28,527 nucleotides of DNA from positions 1-28,527 of the forward strand of contig CAJGCT010000024.1 in assembly GCA_904501985.1 (NCBI GenBank), read 5' to 3'. Within the stretch, counting starts at the first letter, position 1, and each line of letters starts with the position of its first letter. The notes under the pieces were generated by a model. That model was given only the letters and a program-made list of their open reading frames with translations, was not told where the DNA came from and did not search any database. A program made the position numbers and the translations under genes. Positions 7,271-15,586 of this stretch are shown piece by piece. Origin of the DNA: an uncultured Clostridia bacterium (lineage in GTDB: Bacteria > Bacillota > Clostridia > Oscillospirales > CAG-272).

Positions 7271-7325
7271 GTATATCGGGAGAAAATCATTATTTTCGTC
7301 CGGATAGACAAATTTCGCGTATTTT
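7252..7325. terminator. Long imperfect hairpin at the end of the glg operon
   Basis: Nested arms: CGCGcAAATTTG (7257-7268) with CAAATTTCGCG (7309-7319), TATC/GATA (7274-7277, 7303-7306), GGG/TCC and GAAAAT/ATTTTC (7282-7287, 7292-7297), around loop CATT. Flanking AAAAT and ATTTT can extend it across a one-base bulge. It starts about a dozen bases past the stop of the GH13 gene and is followed on the minus strand by ATTTTA, fitting a weak terminator or 3'-end-stabilising structure. It overlaps the -35 of the flavodoxin-like gene. Confidence 0.5.
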
Positions 7326-7336
7326 TTTGTGCACTA

Positions 7337-9238
7337 TTACAAAACAAAGTATTCCGCTGTCTGACTCGCAAGAATTACACTGCAAGGCGCGGTTCCCTTT
7401 CTTATAAGACGTCGCGGCGCACTTTCAAATTCGATTTCCCACGGTTTTTCCGACATATTGACCGCCGCGAAAAGCCGTCTGCCCATATATTCACGGCAAA
7501 GCATAAACTGCGCCGGATCTCCCGTATCAATAATTCTGAGATCGCCGTTTGCGAACAGCGGCTCGGATTTTCTTATGCTTCCTATTTTCCTATAGAAAGA
7601 TACAAGCTCACTGTCCTCTCGCCCCCATACATACGGCATACGGTTAAAGGGGTCACGTCCGCCCTCCATTCCTGCCTCGTCGCCGTAGTATACACACGGT
7701 ATTCCGGGAAATGCGCAAAGCAGTGTCCAGGCAAGCTTCAGCCGTTTTTTGGCAATGCGTCGCTGTTTTGCATCAAGCCTGAATCCGGCAAGCTCACGGT
7801 TTGTCATTTCCTTTGTTCCGGCACCTGCAAGCACTGTGAGTATACGCTCCGTATCATGAGTGCCGAGGAAATTCATAAGAGCATGGCTGACAGCCTCCGG
7901 ATAATGTGCCCACAGCTCTGACGCTGTCTGTCTGAGCCTTGTTGAGTCGCCTCTGAGAATGAAATCTATCACCGCTTCCTTTAAGGGGTAGTTCATGACA
8001 GAATCAAGCTGTTTGCCTCTGAAATATCTGCGTCGCTTATCGTATGCCATTTTGTTTGATGCATCCTCCCATACCTCACCTAAAACGATGGATTCGGGAT
8101 TTTCCTCTCTCGCCGCCGCTTTAAGCTCGTCGAGGAACACATCCGACAGCTCATCTGCCACGTCAAGCCGCCATCCGTCAATGCCGCGGCGGAGCCAATG
8201 ACGTATAACACCGTTTTCACCACAAATAAATTCACGGTAGGACGGCTCGGTGCTTTTTACTGCAGGCAGTATTTTGATACCCCACCAGCAGTTGTATTCA
8301 TCGGGATAGTTTTCAAAAGAATACCACCCATAATACCGGGAATCCTCGGAGTTATATGCGCCAACGCTGTCATAGCTGTCAAACTTATTGAAATACTTGC
8401 TGTCAGCTCCCGTATGGTTGAACACTCCGTCAAGTATAAGCCGCATTCCGCGAGCCTTGCACTCATGAACGAGATGATCGAAGGCTTCCTCGCCGCCAAA
8501 CATAGAGTCCACCTTCATATAGTCGCCCGTATCGTATTTGTGGTTTGATGCGGATTCGAATATGGGGCAAAGATAGAGTGTATCAACGCCGAGAGAGGCG
8601 ATATAATCAAGCTTATCTGCAACACCCCACAGGTTTCCGCCGAAAAATTCATTGTTGGCAAGTGCATCACCTGGAGTTTCTGCATACATTGGTATACCGT
8701 TCTCCCAATCGCCGTTTCGTATCTTGCCTACTGTGGGCGCGACAGGTCTGCCGCCGTCAAAAAAGCGGTCAACAAATATCTGATACATCATGCCGCCGCG
8801 AAATTTTTTTGGAACACGGAGCGATGCATTGTATACCGTAAGCTGTTCTGCGGATACCGAAGAGCCGTCAGCGCTAAGAGCACCGCTGCGGTCTGCGTAC
8901 ACTTCACATAGGGGTGTTGACAGCACAAAAGTATAGTAGAACAGCCCTCCGTCATCAGAAAGACAGATCTCGGAAAGCTTCAGTGTAACGGCGTAAACAT
9001 CGTGAGCCTCCGCAAACTCCAAAAGGTGTGCCGGAAGCATCTTCACCGACATATCATCGTCGCGGTAAAGCTTCAGAGAAACATTATCTGCACACAAAGC
9101 GCGCGGCACTCTTACCCGCAAGGTAAGAGTGTCGTCATCTGCAAATGCCCCCGAAAAGGAAACATCGCCGCGCTTTTCGGATGTTTTTTCATACATCACC
9201 CGAAGTGCCAAAATATCGTTAAAATTTAAAGCAAACAT
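7337..9238 (-). CDS. Cytosolic GH13 alpha-glucan hydrolase (neopullulanase/cyclomaltodextrinase-like)
   Basis: A 633-residue protein without signal peptide. Residues 1-140 form a beta-rich N-terminal domain, then an alpha-amylase (beta/alpha)8 barrel from GGMMYQIFVDRFF (148 on). GH13 motifs: DGVFNH (270-275), GWRLDVADE with nucleophile D359, LGEVWED with acid/base E388, and THDTER with D462. NHKYDTGDY (232-240) and FGG resemble subfamily 20 neopullulanases/cyclomaltodextrinases, which cleave short malto-oligosaccharides. Its ATG overlaps the glgP stop by one base (TAATG) with no clear SD, implying coupling; an internal Met at codon 15 is an alternative start. As the last gene of the glg operon it probably trims glycogen side chains or limit dextrins left by the phosphorylase. 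Subfamily and exact substrate are uncertain. Confidence 0.88.
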   Translation of the reverse strand: MFALNFNDILALRVMYEKTSEKRGDVSFSGAFADDDTLTLRVRVPRALCADNVSLKLYRDDDMSVKMLPAHLLEFAEAHDVYAVTLKLSEICLSDDGGLFYYTFVLSTPLCEVYADRSGALSADGSSVSAEQLTVYNASLRVPKKFRGGMMYQIFVDRFFDGGRPVAPTVGKIRNGDWENGIPMYAETPGDALANNEFFGGNLWGVADKLDYIASLGVDTLYLCPIFESASNHKYDTGDYMKVDSMFGGEEAFDHLVHECKARGMRLILDGVFNHTGADSKYFNKFDSYDSVGAYNSEDSRYYGWYSFENYPDEYNCWWGIKILPAVKSTEPSYREFICGENGVIRHWLRRGIDGWRLDVADELSDVFLDELKAAAREENPESIVLGEVWEDASNKMAYDKRRRYFRGKQLDSVMNYPLKEAVIDFILRGDSTRLRQTASELWAHYPEAVSHALMNFLGTHDTERILTVLAGAGTKEMTNRELAGFRLDAKQRRIAKKRLKLAWTLLCAFPGIPCVYYGDEAGMEGGRDPFNRMPYVWGREDSELVSFYRKIGSIRKSEPLFANGDLRIIDTGDPAQFMLCREYMGRRLFAAVNMSEKPWEIEFESAPRRLIRKGTAPCSVILASQTAEYFVL

Positions 9239-11673
9239 TATTTTATGGGTTTGATATGCCAGATATTATCGGCATATTCACGGATTGAACGGTCAGAGGC
9301 AAAATAGCCCGATTTTGCGGTATTGATAAGCGACATACGGTTCCATTTTTCACGGTCGGCGTAGTCCTTTATCATGCGCTCATGGACGGAGTAGTAGGAG
9401 TCGAAATCTGCAATACACATATACGGGTCTGCTACGCCGTGAGCATACTGTGAATTGATGAGATACTGCTTGATATCTATAAAGGAGCGTCCCCCGAATC
9501 CGATATCAAGCGCATCCACAGCCGCGCGCAGACGGTCACTTTGCAGATAGTATGAAGCCGCATTGTATCCGCGCTTCCACAGGTCGTCTACCTCCTCGGT
9601 AGTAAGACCGAAGATATACATATTGGGGTCGCCAACCTGCGCGTGTATCTCCACATTTGCGCCGTCCATAGTACCGATAGTAACAGCACCGTTTGCCATA
9701 AGCTTCATGCAGCCTGTACCGCTTGCCTCCTTGCCTGCAAGGGATATCTGCTCCGAAATATCCGCGGCAGGAATCAGCACCTCGGCAAGGCTCACGTTAT
9801 AATCCTCCATGAAAACTACGCGAAGCTTTTCGCGGAGCACGGGATCGGATTCAATATCCTTGCTTATGTGGTATATCAGCTTTATGATATTCTTCGCCAT
9901 ATAGTATCCCGGTGCCGCCTTAGCACCGAAAATAAATGTCTGCGGCGTAATATCAAGGTTGGGATTTTCTTTAATCTGTACATACAGGCTTATGATACGC
10001 AGTGCATTCAAAAGCTGACGCTTGTATTCGTGCATACGCTTTATCTGTACATCGAATACCGAATCGGGGTCAAGTGTTATACCCGTCTTATTCTTGGTGT
10101 AGATAGCGAAATTCACTTTATTTGCGCGCTTTATCGCCTCTATACGCGAAAGCACGGCACTGTCGTCCGCATATTTTGTAAATTCCGTAAGAGCCTCAGG
10201 ATCTTCCTTATGCCACTTATCGCCGATACATTCATCAAGAAGTGCCGTAAGCTGAGGATTTGCGTGACACATCCAGCGGCGGTGTGCTACACCGTTTGTA
10301 ACATTGGTGAATTTTGAGGGAGTATGCTTATAGAAATCATGGAACACAGTCTTCTTCAGAATATCCGAGTGAAGCTTTGATACGCCGTTCACAGTGTGTG
10401 AGCCTACCACCGAGAGATTTGCCATTCTTATCTGACCGTAACCCAGTATTGACATACGGGATATGCGATCCCAATCCCCCGGATATGCCGCCCAAAGCTC
10501 TCCGCAGAAGCGGCGGTTTATCTCGTTTGTGATATCATAGATACGAGGCAGCTTGATCTTGAAGAGGTCCTCGTTCCATGTTTCAAGTGCTTCCGGCATA
10601 ACGGTGTGGTTTGTATAGGAAACGGTAGAGGTAACAAGTCTCCATGCGTCATCCCATGAGAAGGAATAAATATCAATAAGAATACGCATAAGCTCGGGAA
10701 TGACAAGCGCGGGATGGGTATCGTTTATGTGGATAGCAACCTTTTCCGCAAAGCCGCCAAGTGAGCCGTAGGTCGTAAGATGATCGGAGATAATACTTTG
10801 GAGAGATGCCGAAACAAGGAAATACTGCTGTGAAAGTCTAAGATATTTTCCCTCCATATGGTTATCCGAGGGATAAAGCACCTTTGAGATAGTAGCCGCA
10901 TTGGTGCTGTCCTCCATGGCTTTTACATACTGTCCCTGTGAGAAAAGTCCCATATTGAAGTTCTGAGTATCCGAAGCCTTCCAAAGACGGAGAATATTCA
11001 CCGCCTTTGAGTCTGCGCCCGATATCATCATATCGTAGGGCACTGCCTGTATCTCATCCCCACCCTCATGGGTTATACTGCATTTGCCCATCTCCCATTT
11101 TTCGGTAACGTGTCCGCCAAGTCTTACGGTGCACGCCTTGTCGTGGCGCGGAACGAGCCACACGTCACCCCCGGGCATCCAAATATCGGGAAGCTCTATC
11201 TGATCTCCGTCAATAATGCGCTGCTTGAAAAGACCGTATTCGTAGAGTATGGAAAATCCCGTAGCAGGATAATCAAGTGTTGTAAGACCGTCCATAAAGC
11301 ATGCCGCAAGACGACCAAGTCCTCCGTTTCCAAGACCCGGATCAGGCTCCATTGTATATATTTCCTCAAGCTCAAAGCCCATCTCAGAGAGCACTTCTCC
11401 GTAAATATCGGCAATTCCGAGATTGCGGAGATTGTTTTTAAGTGAGCGTCCGATAAGGAACTCCATGCAGAGGTAATATATCTTCTTGCCGCGCTGTTTT
11501 TTGGTGTCTTTCTTGAAATCACTGCGTTTTTCGGTAAGAATATCTTTTGCCGACAGAACAACGGATTTGTATATCTGCTCTTTTGTAGCCTCATCGGGAG
11601 TTGTGCCGTAGTAACGTGCAAGCTTTGCGGTAATTGCTTCTTTTATCTGTGCTTTCGTAAAATTATTGTTCAT
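9238..11673 (-). CDS. glgP: Glycogen/starch phosphorylase
   Basis: 811 residues from ATG at 11673. A longer frame from a TTG at 11700 lacks an SD, while an AAAGGAAAG site sits before the ATG. Family features: GNGGLGRLAACFMD near 115-128, HINDTHPAL in the middle and the C-terminal PLP region SGTGCMKLMANGA with the Schiff-base lysine at about K657. It removes terminal glucose from alpha-1,4 chains with phosphate, giving glucose 1-phosphate. The PLP motif has Cys-Met-Lys-Leu where most members have Asn-Met-Lys-Phe. The gene lies 29 bases after glgA and overlaps the next gene by one base, so glycogen synthesis and breakdown genes share one transcript. Confidence 0.97.
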   Translation of the reverse strand: MNNNFTKAQIKEAITAKLARYYGTTPDEATKEQIYKSVVLSAKDILTEKRSDFKKDTKKQRGKKIYYLCMEFLIGRSLKNNLRNLGIADIYGEVLSEMGFELEEIYTMEPDPGLGNGGLGRLAACFMDGLTTLDYPATGFSILYEYGLFKQRIIDGDQIELPDIWMPGGDVWLVPRHDKACTVRLGGHVTEKWEMGKCSITHEGGDEIQAVPYDMMISGADSKAVNILRLWKASDTQNFNMGLFSQGQYVKAMEDSTNAATISKVLYPSDNHMEGKYLRLSQQYFLVSASLQSIISDHLTTYGSLGGFAEKVAIHINDTHPALVIPELMRILIDIYSFSWDDAWRLVTSTVSYTNHTVMPEALETWNEDLFKIKLPRIYDITNEINRRFCGELWAAYPGDWDRISRMSILGYGQIRMANLSVVGSHTVNGVSKLHSDILKKTVFHDFYKHTPSKFTNVTNGVAHRRWMCHANPQLTALLDECIGDKWHKEDPEALTEFTKYADDSAVLSRIEAIKRANKVNFAIYTKNKTGITLDPDSVFDVQIKRMHEYKRQLLNALRIISLYVQIKENPNLDITPQTFIFGAKAAPGYYMAKNIIKLIYHISKDIESDPVLREKLRVVFMEDYNVSLAEVLIPAADISEQISLAGKEASGTGCMKLMANGAVTIGTMDGANVEIHAQVGDPNMYIFGLTTEEVDDLWKRGYNAASYYLQSDRLRAAVDALDIGFGGRSFIDIKQYLINSQYAHGVADPYMCIADFDSYYSVHERMIKDYADREKWNRMSLINTAKSGYFASDRSIREYADNIWHIKPIK

Positions 11674-11702
11674 CTGTTTAGCTTTCCTTTTTTTATGCAA
11701 AA

Positions 11703-13130
11703 TTAGAGATTATCATACATTTCGAGGTACTTCTTTGCCGATGCATTCCATGAAAAATCCACGCTCATAGCGTTTTTCACAAGCTCACTCCACCTGTCGG
11801 CATCGTTATAGAAAGCGCAGGCACGGTGAATAGCATTAAGCATATCATGGGCATTGTAAGTCACAAAAGTGATGCCGTTTCCCTCTCCCGTTTCCGGATT
11901 GTAGGGTTTTATGGTATCATAAAGACCGCCGGTCTCACGTACCACAGGCACTGTGCCGTAGCGTGATGCTATCATCTGCGCAAGTCCGCAAGGCTCGGAT
12001 TTTGACGGCATCAGGAATATATCCGCTGAAGCGTAAATCTGCTTTGCAAGGTCCTTGTTGAATGCCAGCATAACACCGCATTTTTCCGGGTATCTGCGAG
12101 CAAGGTCAGAGAAAAAGTCCTCAAGCTCGGCCTCACCTGTACCAAGAAGTACAAGCTGAACATCGCCGGAAAGGATATCATCGGCTACGTGTCTTACAAG
12201 ATCAAAGCCTTTATGTGATGCAAGACGGGAAACCATGGCAATAAGCGGTACATCATCACGCTCGGGAAGACCGAATCTTCTCTGAAGCGCCTTCTTGTTC
12301 TCTGCCTTATCCGAAATAGTGTCAACAGAAAATTTCTTCTCTATCACATCATCGGTTTCGGGATTATAGTAATCTGTGTCGATTCCGTTGATGATTCCGC
12401 AGCATTTTCCGCTGTGCATACGGATTATATGGTGAAGTCCGCTTGAATAATATTCTGTCTGTATCTCATTTGCGTAGTTGGGGCTTACTGTGGTCAGCTT
12501 ATCGCAGCACACAATAGCACCCTTGGTGAGATTTATACAGCCGTCATACTCAACAACGTATCTGTCCCAGGAATCAAGGCAGAAAATGTCGCCGAGAATA
12601 TCAAAGCTGTAGATCCCCTGATAATCGATATTGTGTATGGTATATACAGCCTTTATGTCTGAATATTCATCAAGATAGCAATACTTGCGCTTTAAGTAGA
12701 TAACGCACAGCGCACTTTGCCAATCATGGCAATGGAGTATATCCGGCATGAAGCCTATATGGGGAAGCATCTCCATTACAGCCTTGCAGAAATAAGCATA
12801 GCGTTCACCGTCATCAAAGCTTCCGTAAAGTGAAGTGCGTTTAAAATAATACTCGTTGTCGATAAAGTAATAAGTAACACCGTCAAGCTCATATGACCAC
12901 ACTCCGCAGTACTGACGGCGCCAGGACAGCGAAACCGTAAATTCCGCAACCTTAGTCATGCGCTCCTTATACTTTTCCGCAACAGCCTTGTACATGGGTA
13001 TCACCACACGCACATCTGTGCCGGGCTCTGCGCGCTTCAGGGCAGCAGGAAGAGAGCCAAGCACATCACCAAGCCCTCCGGTAGCCGCAAAAGGAAGTGC
13101 CTCTGAGCCTACGTATAGTATTTTTTTCAT
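11703..13130 (-). CDS. glgA: Glycogen synthase (ADP-glucose type), GT5
   Basis: 475 residues from ATG at 13130, chosen because GGAGAT lies 7-8 bases upstream. A TTG seven codons earlier would start within the SD region. It is a GT-B glycosyltransferase that extends alpha-1,4-glucan from ADP-glucose. The N-terminal domain begins MKKILYVGSEALPFAATGGLGDV. The C-terminal GT1-like half has VSRLASHKGFDL, PSKSEPCGLAQMIAS and RETGGLYDT. In Escherichia coli GlgA the motif KTGGL supplies Lys15 to ADP-glucose. The aligned residue here is Ala16 (ATGGL), and PSRFEPCG is PSKSEPCG, while the other motifs are intact. It sits 34 bases after glgD and 29 before glgP. Confidence 0.96.
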   Translation of the reverse strand: MKKILYVGSEALPFAATGGLGDVLGSLPAALKRAEPGTDVRVVIPMYKAVAEKYKERMTKVAEFTVSLSWRRQYCGVWSYELDGVTYYFIDNEYYFKRTSLYGSFDDGERYAYFCKAVMEMLPHIGFMPDILHCHDWQSALCVIYLKRKYCYLDEYSDIKAVYTIHNIDYQGIYSFDILGDIFCLDSWDRYVVEYDGCINLTKGAIVCCDKLTTVSPNYANEIQTEYYSSGLHHIIRMHSGKCCGIINGIDTDYYNPETDDVIEKKFSVDTISDKAENKKALQRRFGLPERDDVPLIAMVSRLASHKGFDLVRHVADDILSGDVQLVLLGTGEAELEDFFSDLARRYPEKCGVMLAFNKDLAKQIYASADIFLMPSKSEPCGLAQMIASRYGTVPVVRETGGLYDTIKPYNPETGEGNGITFVTYNAHDMLNAIHRACAFYNDADRWSELVKNAMSVDFSWNASAKKYLEMYDNL

Positions 13131-13164
13131 AATTTTATCTCCATTTTTCAATTTACAGATGATT

Positions 13165-14298
13165 TTATATCATCTTTCCTTTATCAATAAAGAACGGCAA
13201 TGAGTCGTGTCCCGAAAGTATTCTTCCGTCACGGATAACAACATTCTTGTCCGTAACAACGCAGTTAAGGAATACATTTTCACCCGTTACGGTATCCTGG
13301 AACAGAATGGAGTTCTTTACGGTAGTTCCCTTACCTATCTTGACTCCGCGGAACAGTATGGAATTTTCAACCGTTCCGTCAATAACACATCCGTCCGCAA
13401 TAAGGGAGTTTGAAACCTTGGCAGAGTCGCTGTATTTCGCAGGAGCAGAGTTTCTTATTTTAGTGTAGATGGGACGGTTCTTCACATTAAAGAGCTGATC
13501 ACGATTCTTGCTGTCTCCGATAAGCTCCATTGAGTGAGTATAATAGTCCTGGAGCGAGTTTATCGTTGCAAAATAGCCGTCATATTTGTAGATACGGTAA
13601 TTGCGTCTTGCCGCATTTCTCGAAAGCACGTCGCGGTTGAAGCTTGTGTAACCGTGAGCTATAGCATCAAGCACAATACTCTGAAGATATTCGCGATTTA
13701 CAACGAAAATGTTAAGATCAATGTCGCGATATCCCGTAACATTAGGCGGATAGGCATTGACATCGGTAATACGGCCTGATTCATCGGAATCCACAATAAC
13801 ATTGCGCTTGCAGGACTCCTTTGTGAGAAGCACGCGCTTCACAGCCATGGTAATATCCGCATTGTTTGCGATATGGTCGTTTATCATATCGTTAAGGTCA
13901 ATATTGCATATAACATCGCAGTCGGAGAGCACCACATAGTCCGCATTAAAGCGAGAAACCGAGTAGTTTACGCTCTTAAGCGCCTCAAGGCGTGTATTAT
14001 ATAGCGCATTCTGATTGTTGGAGAATGCAGTCATATACGGTGGGAGAATCTTTATACCGCCTGAACGGCGTGCAAGGTCCCAATCCTTACCTGAGCCGAT
14101 GTGATCCATAAGGGATTGATAATTGTAGTGGGTTATAACGCTTATCAGACTGATACCCGAATTTACCATATTGGAAAGGGCAAAGTCAATAAGCCTGTAA
14201 CGGCAGGCATAAGGAACAGATGCCATTGTACGGCGCCGCGTAAGCTCCGGGATATTTTTATCGTGAAGATTCGAAAAAATGATACCTTGTACTGACAT
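13165..14298 (-). CDS. glgD: GlgD, regulatory/non-catalytic paralogue of glucose-1-phosphate adenylyltransferase
   Basis: A 377-residue protein with the ADP-glucose pyrophosphorylase layout: a nucleotidyltransferase domain (YRLIDFALSNMVNSGISLI near 33-52) and a C-terminal left-handed beta-helix (repeated NSLIADGCVIDGTVENSILFRGVKIG). The N-terminal glycine-rich nucleotide loop of GlgC (LAGGQGSRL) is missing, replaced by IIFSNLHDKNIPEL. The GDHIYKMDY metal/catalytic stretch is replaced by DCDVICNIDL. This fits the Firmicute GlgD subunit, which in Bacillus-type enzymes forms a heteromer with GlgC and modulates its activity. It starts 24 bases after glgC with a GGAAG site. Confidence 0.95.
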   Translation of the reverse strand: MSVQGIIFSNLHDKNIPELTRRRTMASVPYACRYRLIDFALSNMVNSGISLISVITHYNYQSLMDHIGSGKDWDLARRSGGIKILPPYMTAFSNNQNALYNTRLEALKSVNYSVSRFNADYVVLSDCDVICNIDLNDMINDHIANNADITMAVKRVLLTKESCKRNVIVDSDESGRITDVNAYPPNVTGYRDIDLNIFVVNREYLQSIVLDAIAHGYTSFNRDVLSRNAARRNYRIYKYDGYFATINSLQDYYTHSMELIGDSKNRDQLFNVKNRPIYTKIRNSAPAKYSDSAKVSNSLIADGCVIDGTVENSILFRGVKIGKGTTVKNSILFQDTVTGENVFLNCVVTDKNVVIRDGRILSGHDSLPFFIDKGKMI

Positions 14299-14322
14299 TG
14301 TAATTTCTTCCTTTCCTAATTG

Positions 14323-15531
14323 TTACGCTTTTTTCTTTTCATCGAAATATGCAGCCCCTACCATATCGCCGGCAGGAATCACAGTGCCGTGAGGAATCTT
14401 TATATCACCGCCTACAAGGGTAATTCCCTTTCCGCTCTCCTTGACCTCACCTACCTTGGTGCCTGCGCCTATATCCGCTGAGCTGTCAACTATGGAATAA
14501 TATACCGAAGCACCCTCTCTGATAACGGTATCGTTCATGATTATTGAGTTGCGTATGTACGCACCTCTGGCAACCTTAACTCCACCGAACAGAATGGAAT
14601 TTTCAACTACTCCGTGTACCTCACAGCCCTCTGTTATAATGGAATTTGACACCTTGGCATCCCCACCTATATAGTGAGGAGCGCGAATAAGGCTTCTTGA
14701 GTATATCTTCCAATCAGAATCGAAAAGATTGAACACCGGTTCATTTCCAATCAGATCCATATGCGCTTCCCAAAGGCTCTCAACGGTACCAACGTCCTTC
14801 CAATAGCCGGAAAAGCTGTATGCATACATGGATTCGCCGGCATCAAGCATGGCAGGAATGATATTTTTACCGAAATCGTTCACGGAATCCGGATTATTTG
14901 CATCGGCGATAAGGTATTTCTCAAGTAAGCGTCTGTTGAAGATATATATGCCCATAGACGCCTTTGTGCTCTTTGGGTGCGGCGGTTTTTCCTCAAATTC
15001 CACGATTTTGCCGCTCTCGTCCGTATTCATTATGCCAAACCGGCTCGCCTGCTCTATCGGAACGTCTATTACCGCAATCGTAGCTGCGGCACCTGTCTTT
15101 TTATGGTAGTCAAGCATCTTGCTGTAGTCCATTTTATAAATGTGGTCGCCGGACAGCACCAAAACATAGTCCGGATCATAGCGGTCTATAAAATTGAGAT
15201 TCTGGTATATGGCGTTGGCAGTACCGCTATACCAATCCGCTCCGTCCTTACCCTGATACGGCGGCAGGACCATGACACCGCCGCTCATTCGGTCAAGGTC
15301 CCACGGCTGACCGTTGCCTATATATTCGTTAAGCACCAACGGCTGATACTGCGTGAGCACTCCTACTGTATCAATATGGGAATTTACGCAGTTTGAAAGG
15401 GTAAAATCTATAATGCGGTATTTCGCACCGAAAGGAACTGCCGGTTTCGCTGTCTTTTCAGTCAGCGTATAGAGTCTGCTTCCCTGCCCTCCGGCAAGAA
15501 GCATTGCAACACATTCTTTTTTCTTGTACAT
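14323..15531 (-). CDS. glgC: Glucose-1-phosphate adenylyltransferase, catalytic subunit
   Basis: A 402-residue protein making ADP-glucose from glucose 1-phosphate and ATP, the committed step of glycogen synthesis. The nucleotide loop LLAGGQGSRLYTLT (11-24), the GTANAIYQN stretch (103-111), the catalytic SGDHIYKMDY (127-136) and the EEKPPHPKS sugar-phosphate region are all intact. The C-terminal third has left-handed beta-helix repeats used for oligomerisation. A strong GGAGGT site lies six to seven bases upstream of ATG. It is 55 bases downstream of glgB and 24 upstream of glgD, its likely partner subunit. Confidence 0.97.
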   Translation of the reverse strand: MYKKKECVAMLLAGGQGSRLYTLTEKTAKPAVPFGAKYRIIDFTLSNCVNSHIDTVGVLTQYQPLVLNEYIGNGQPWDLDRMSGGVMVLPPYQGKDGADWYSGTANAIYQNLNFIDRYDPDYVLVLSGDHIYKMDYSKMLDYHKKTGAAATIAVIDVPIEQASRFGIMNTDESGKIVEFEEKPPHPKSTKASMGIYIFNRRLLEKYLIADANNPDSVNDFGKNIIPAMLDAGESMYAYSFSGYWKDVGTVESLWEAHMDLIGNEPVFNLFDSDWKIYSRSLIRAPHYIGGDAKVSNSIITEGCEVHGVVENSILFGGVKVARGAYIRNSIIMNDTVIREGASVYYSIVDSSADIGAGTKVGEVKESGKGITLVGGDIKIPHGTVIPAGDMVGAAYFDEKKKA

Positions 15532-15586
15532 GATATACCTCCGGTCATTATTTTATTATTTTTCAAAAAGTGCAGCTCTTGCTGTA

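Noticed and set aside
6704..7921. 405-codon plus-strand open frame
   Set aside because: It is antisense to the flavodoxin-like gene, its leader and the C-terminal part of the GH13 gene. The translation is rich in Arg, Cys and Phe with no domain, as expected from reading a real gene backwards.
9643..10317. 224-codon plus-strand open frame
   Set aside because: Entirely antisense to glgP, with shadow-type composition.
11674..11700. TTG start giving glgP nine extra residues
   Set aside because: It has no SD, and the extension contains the SD of the better ATG at 11673.
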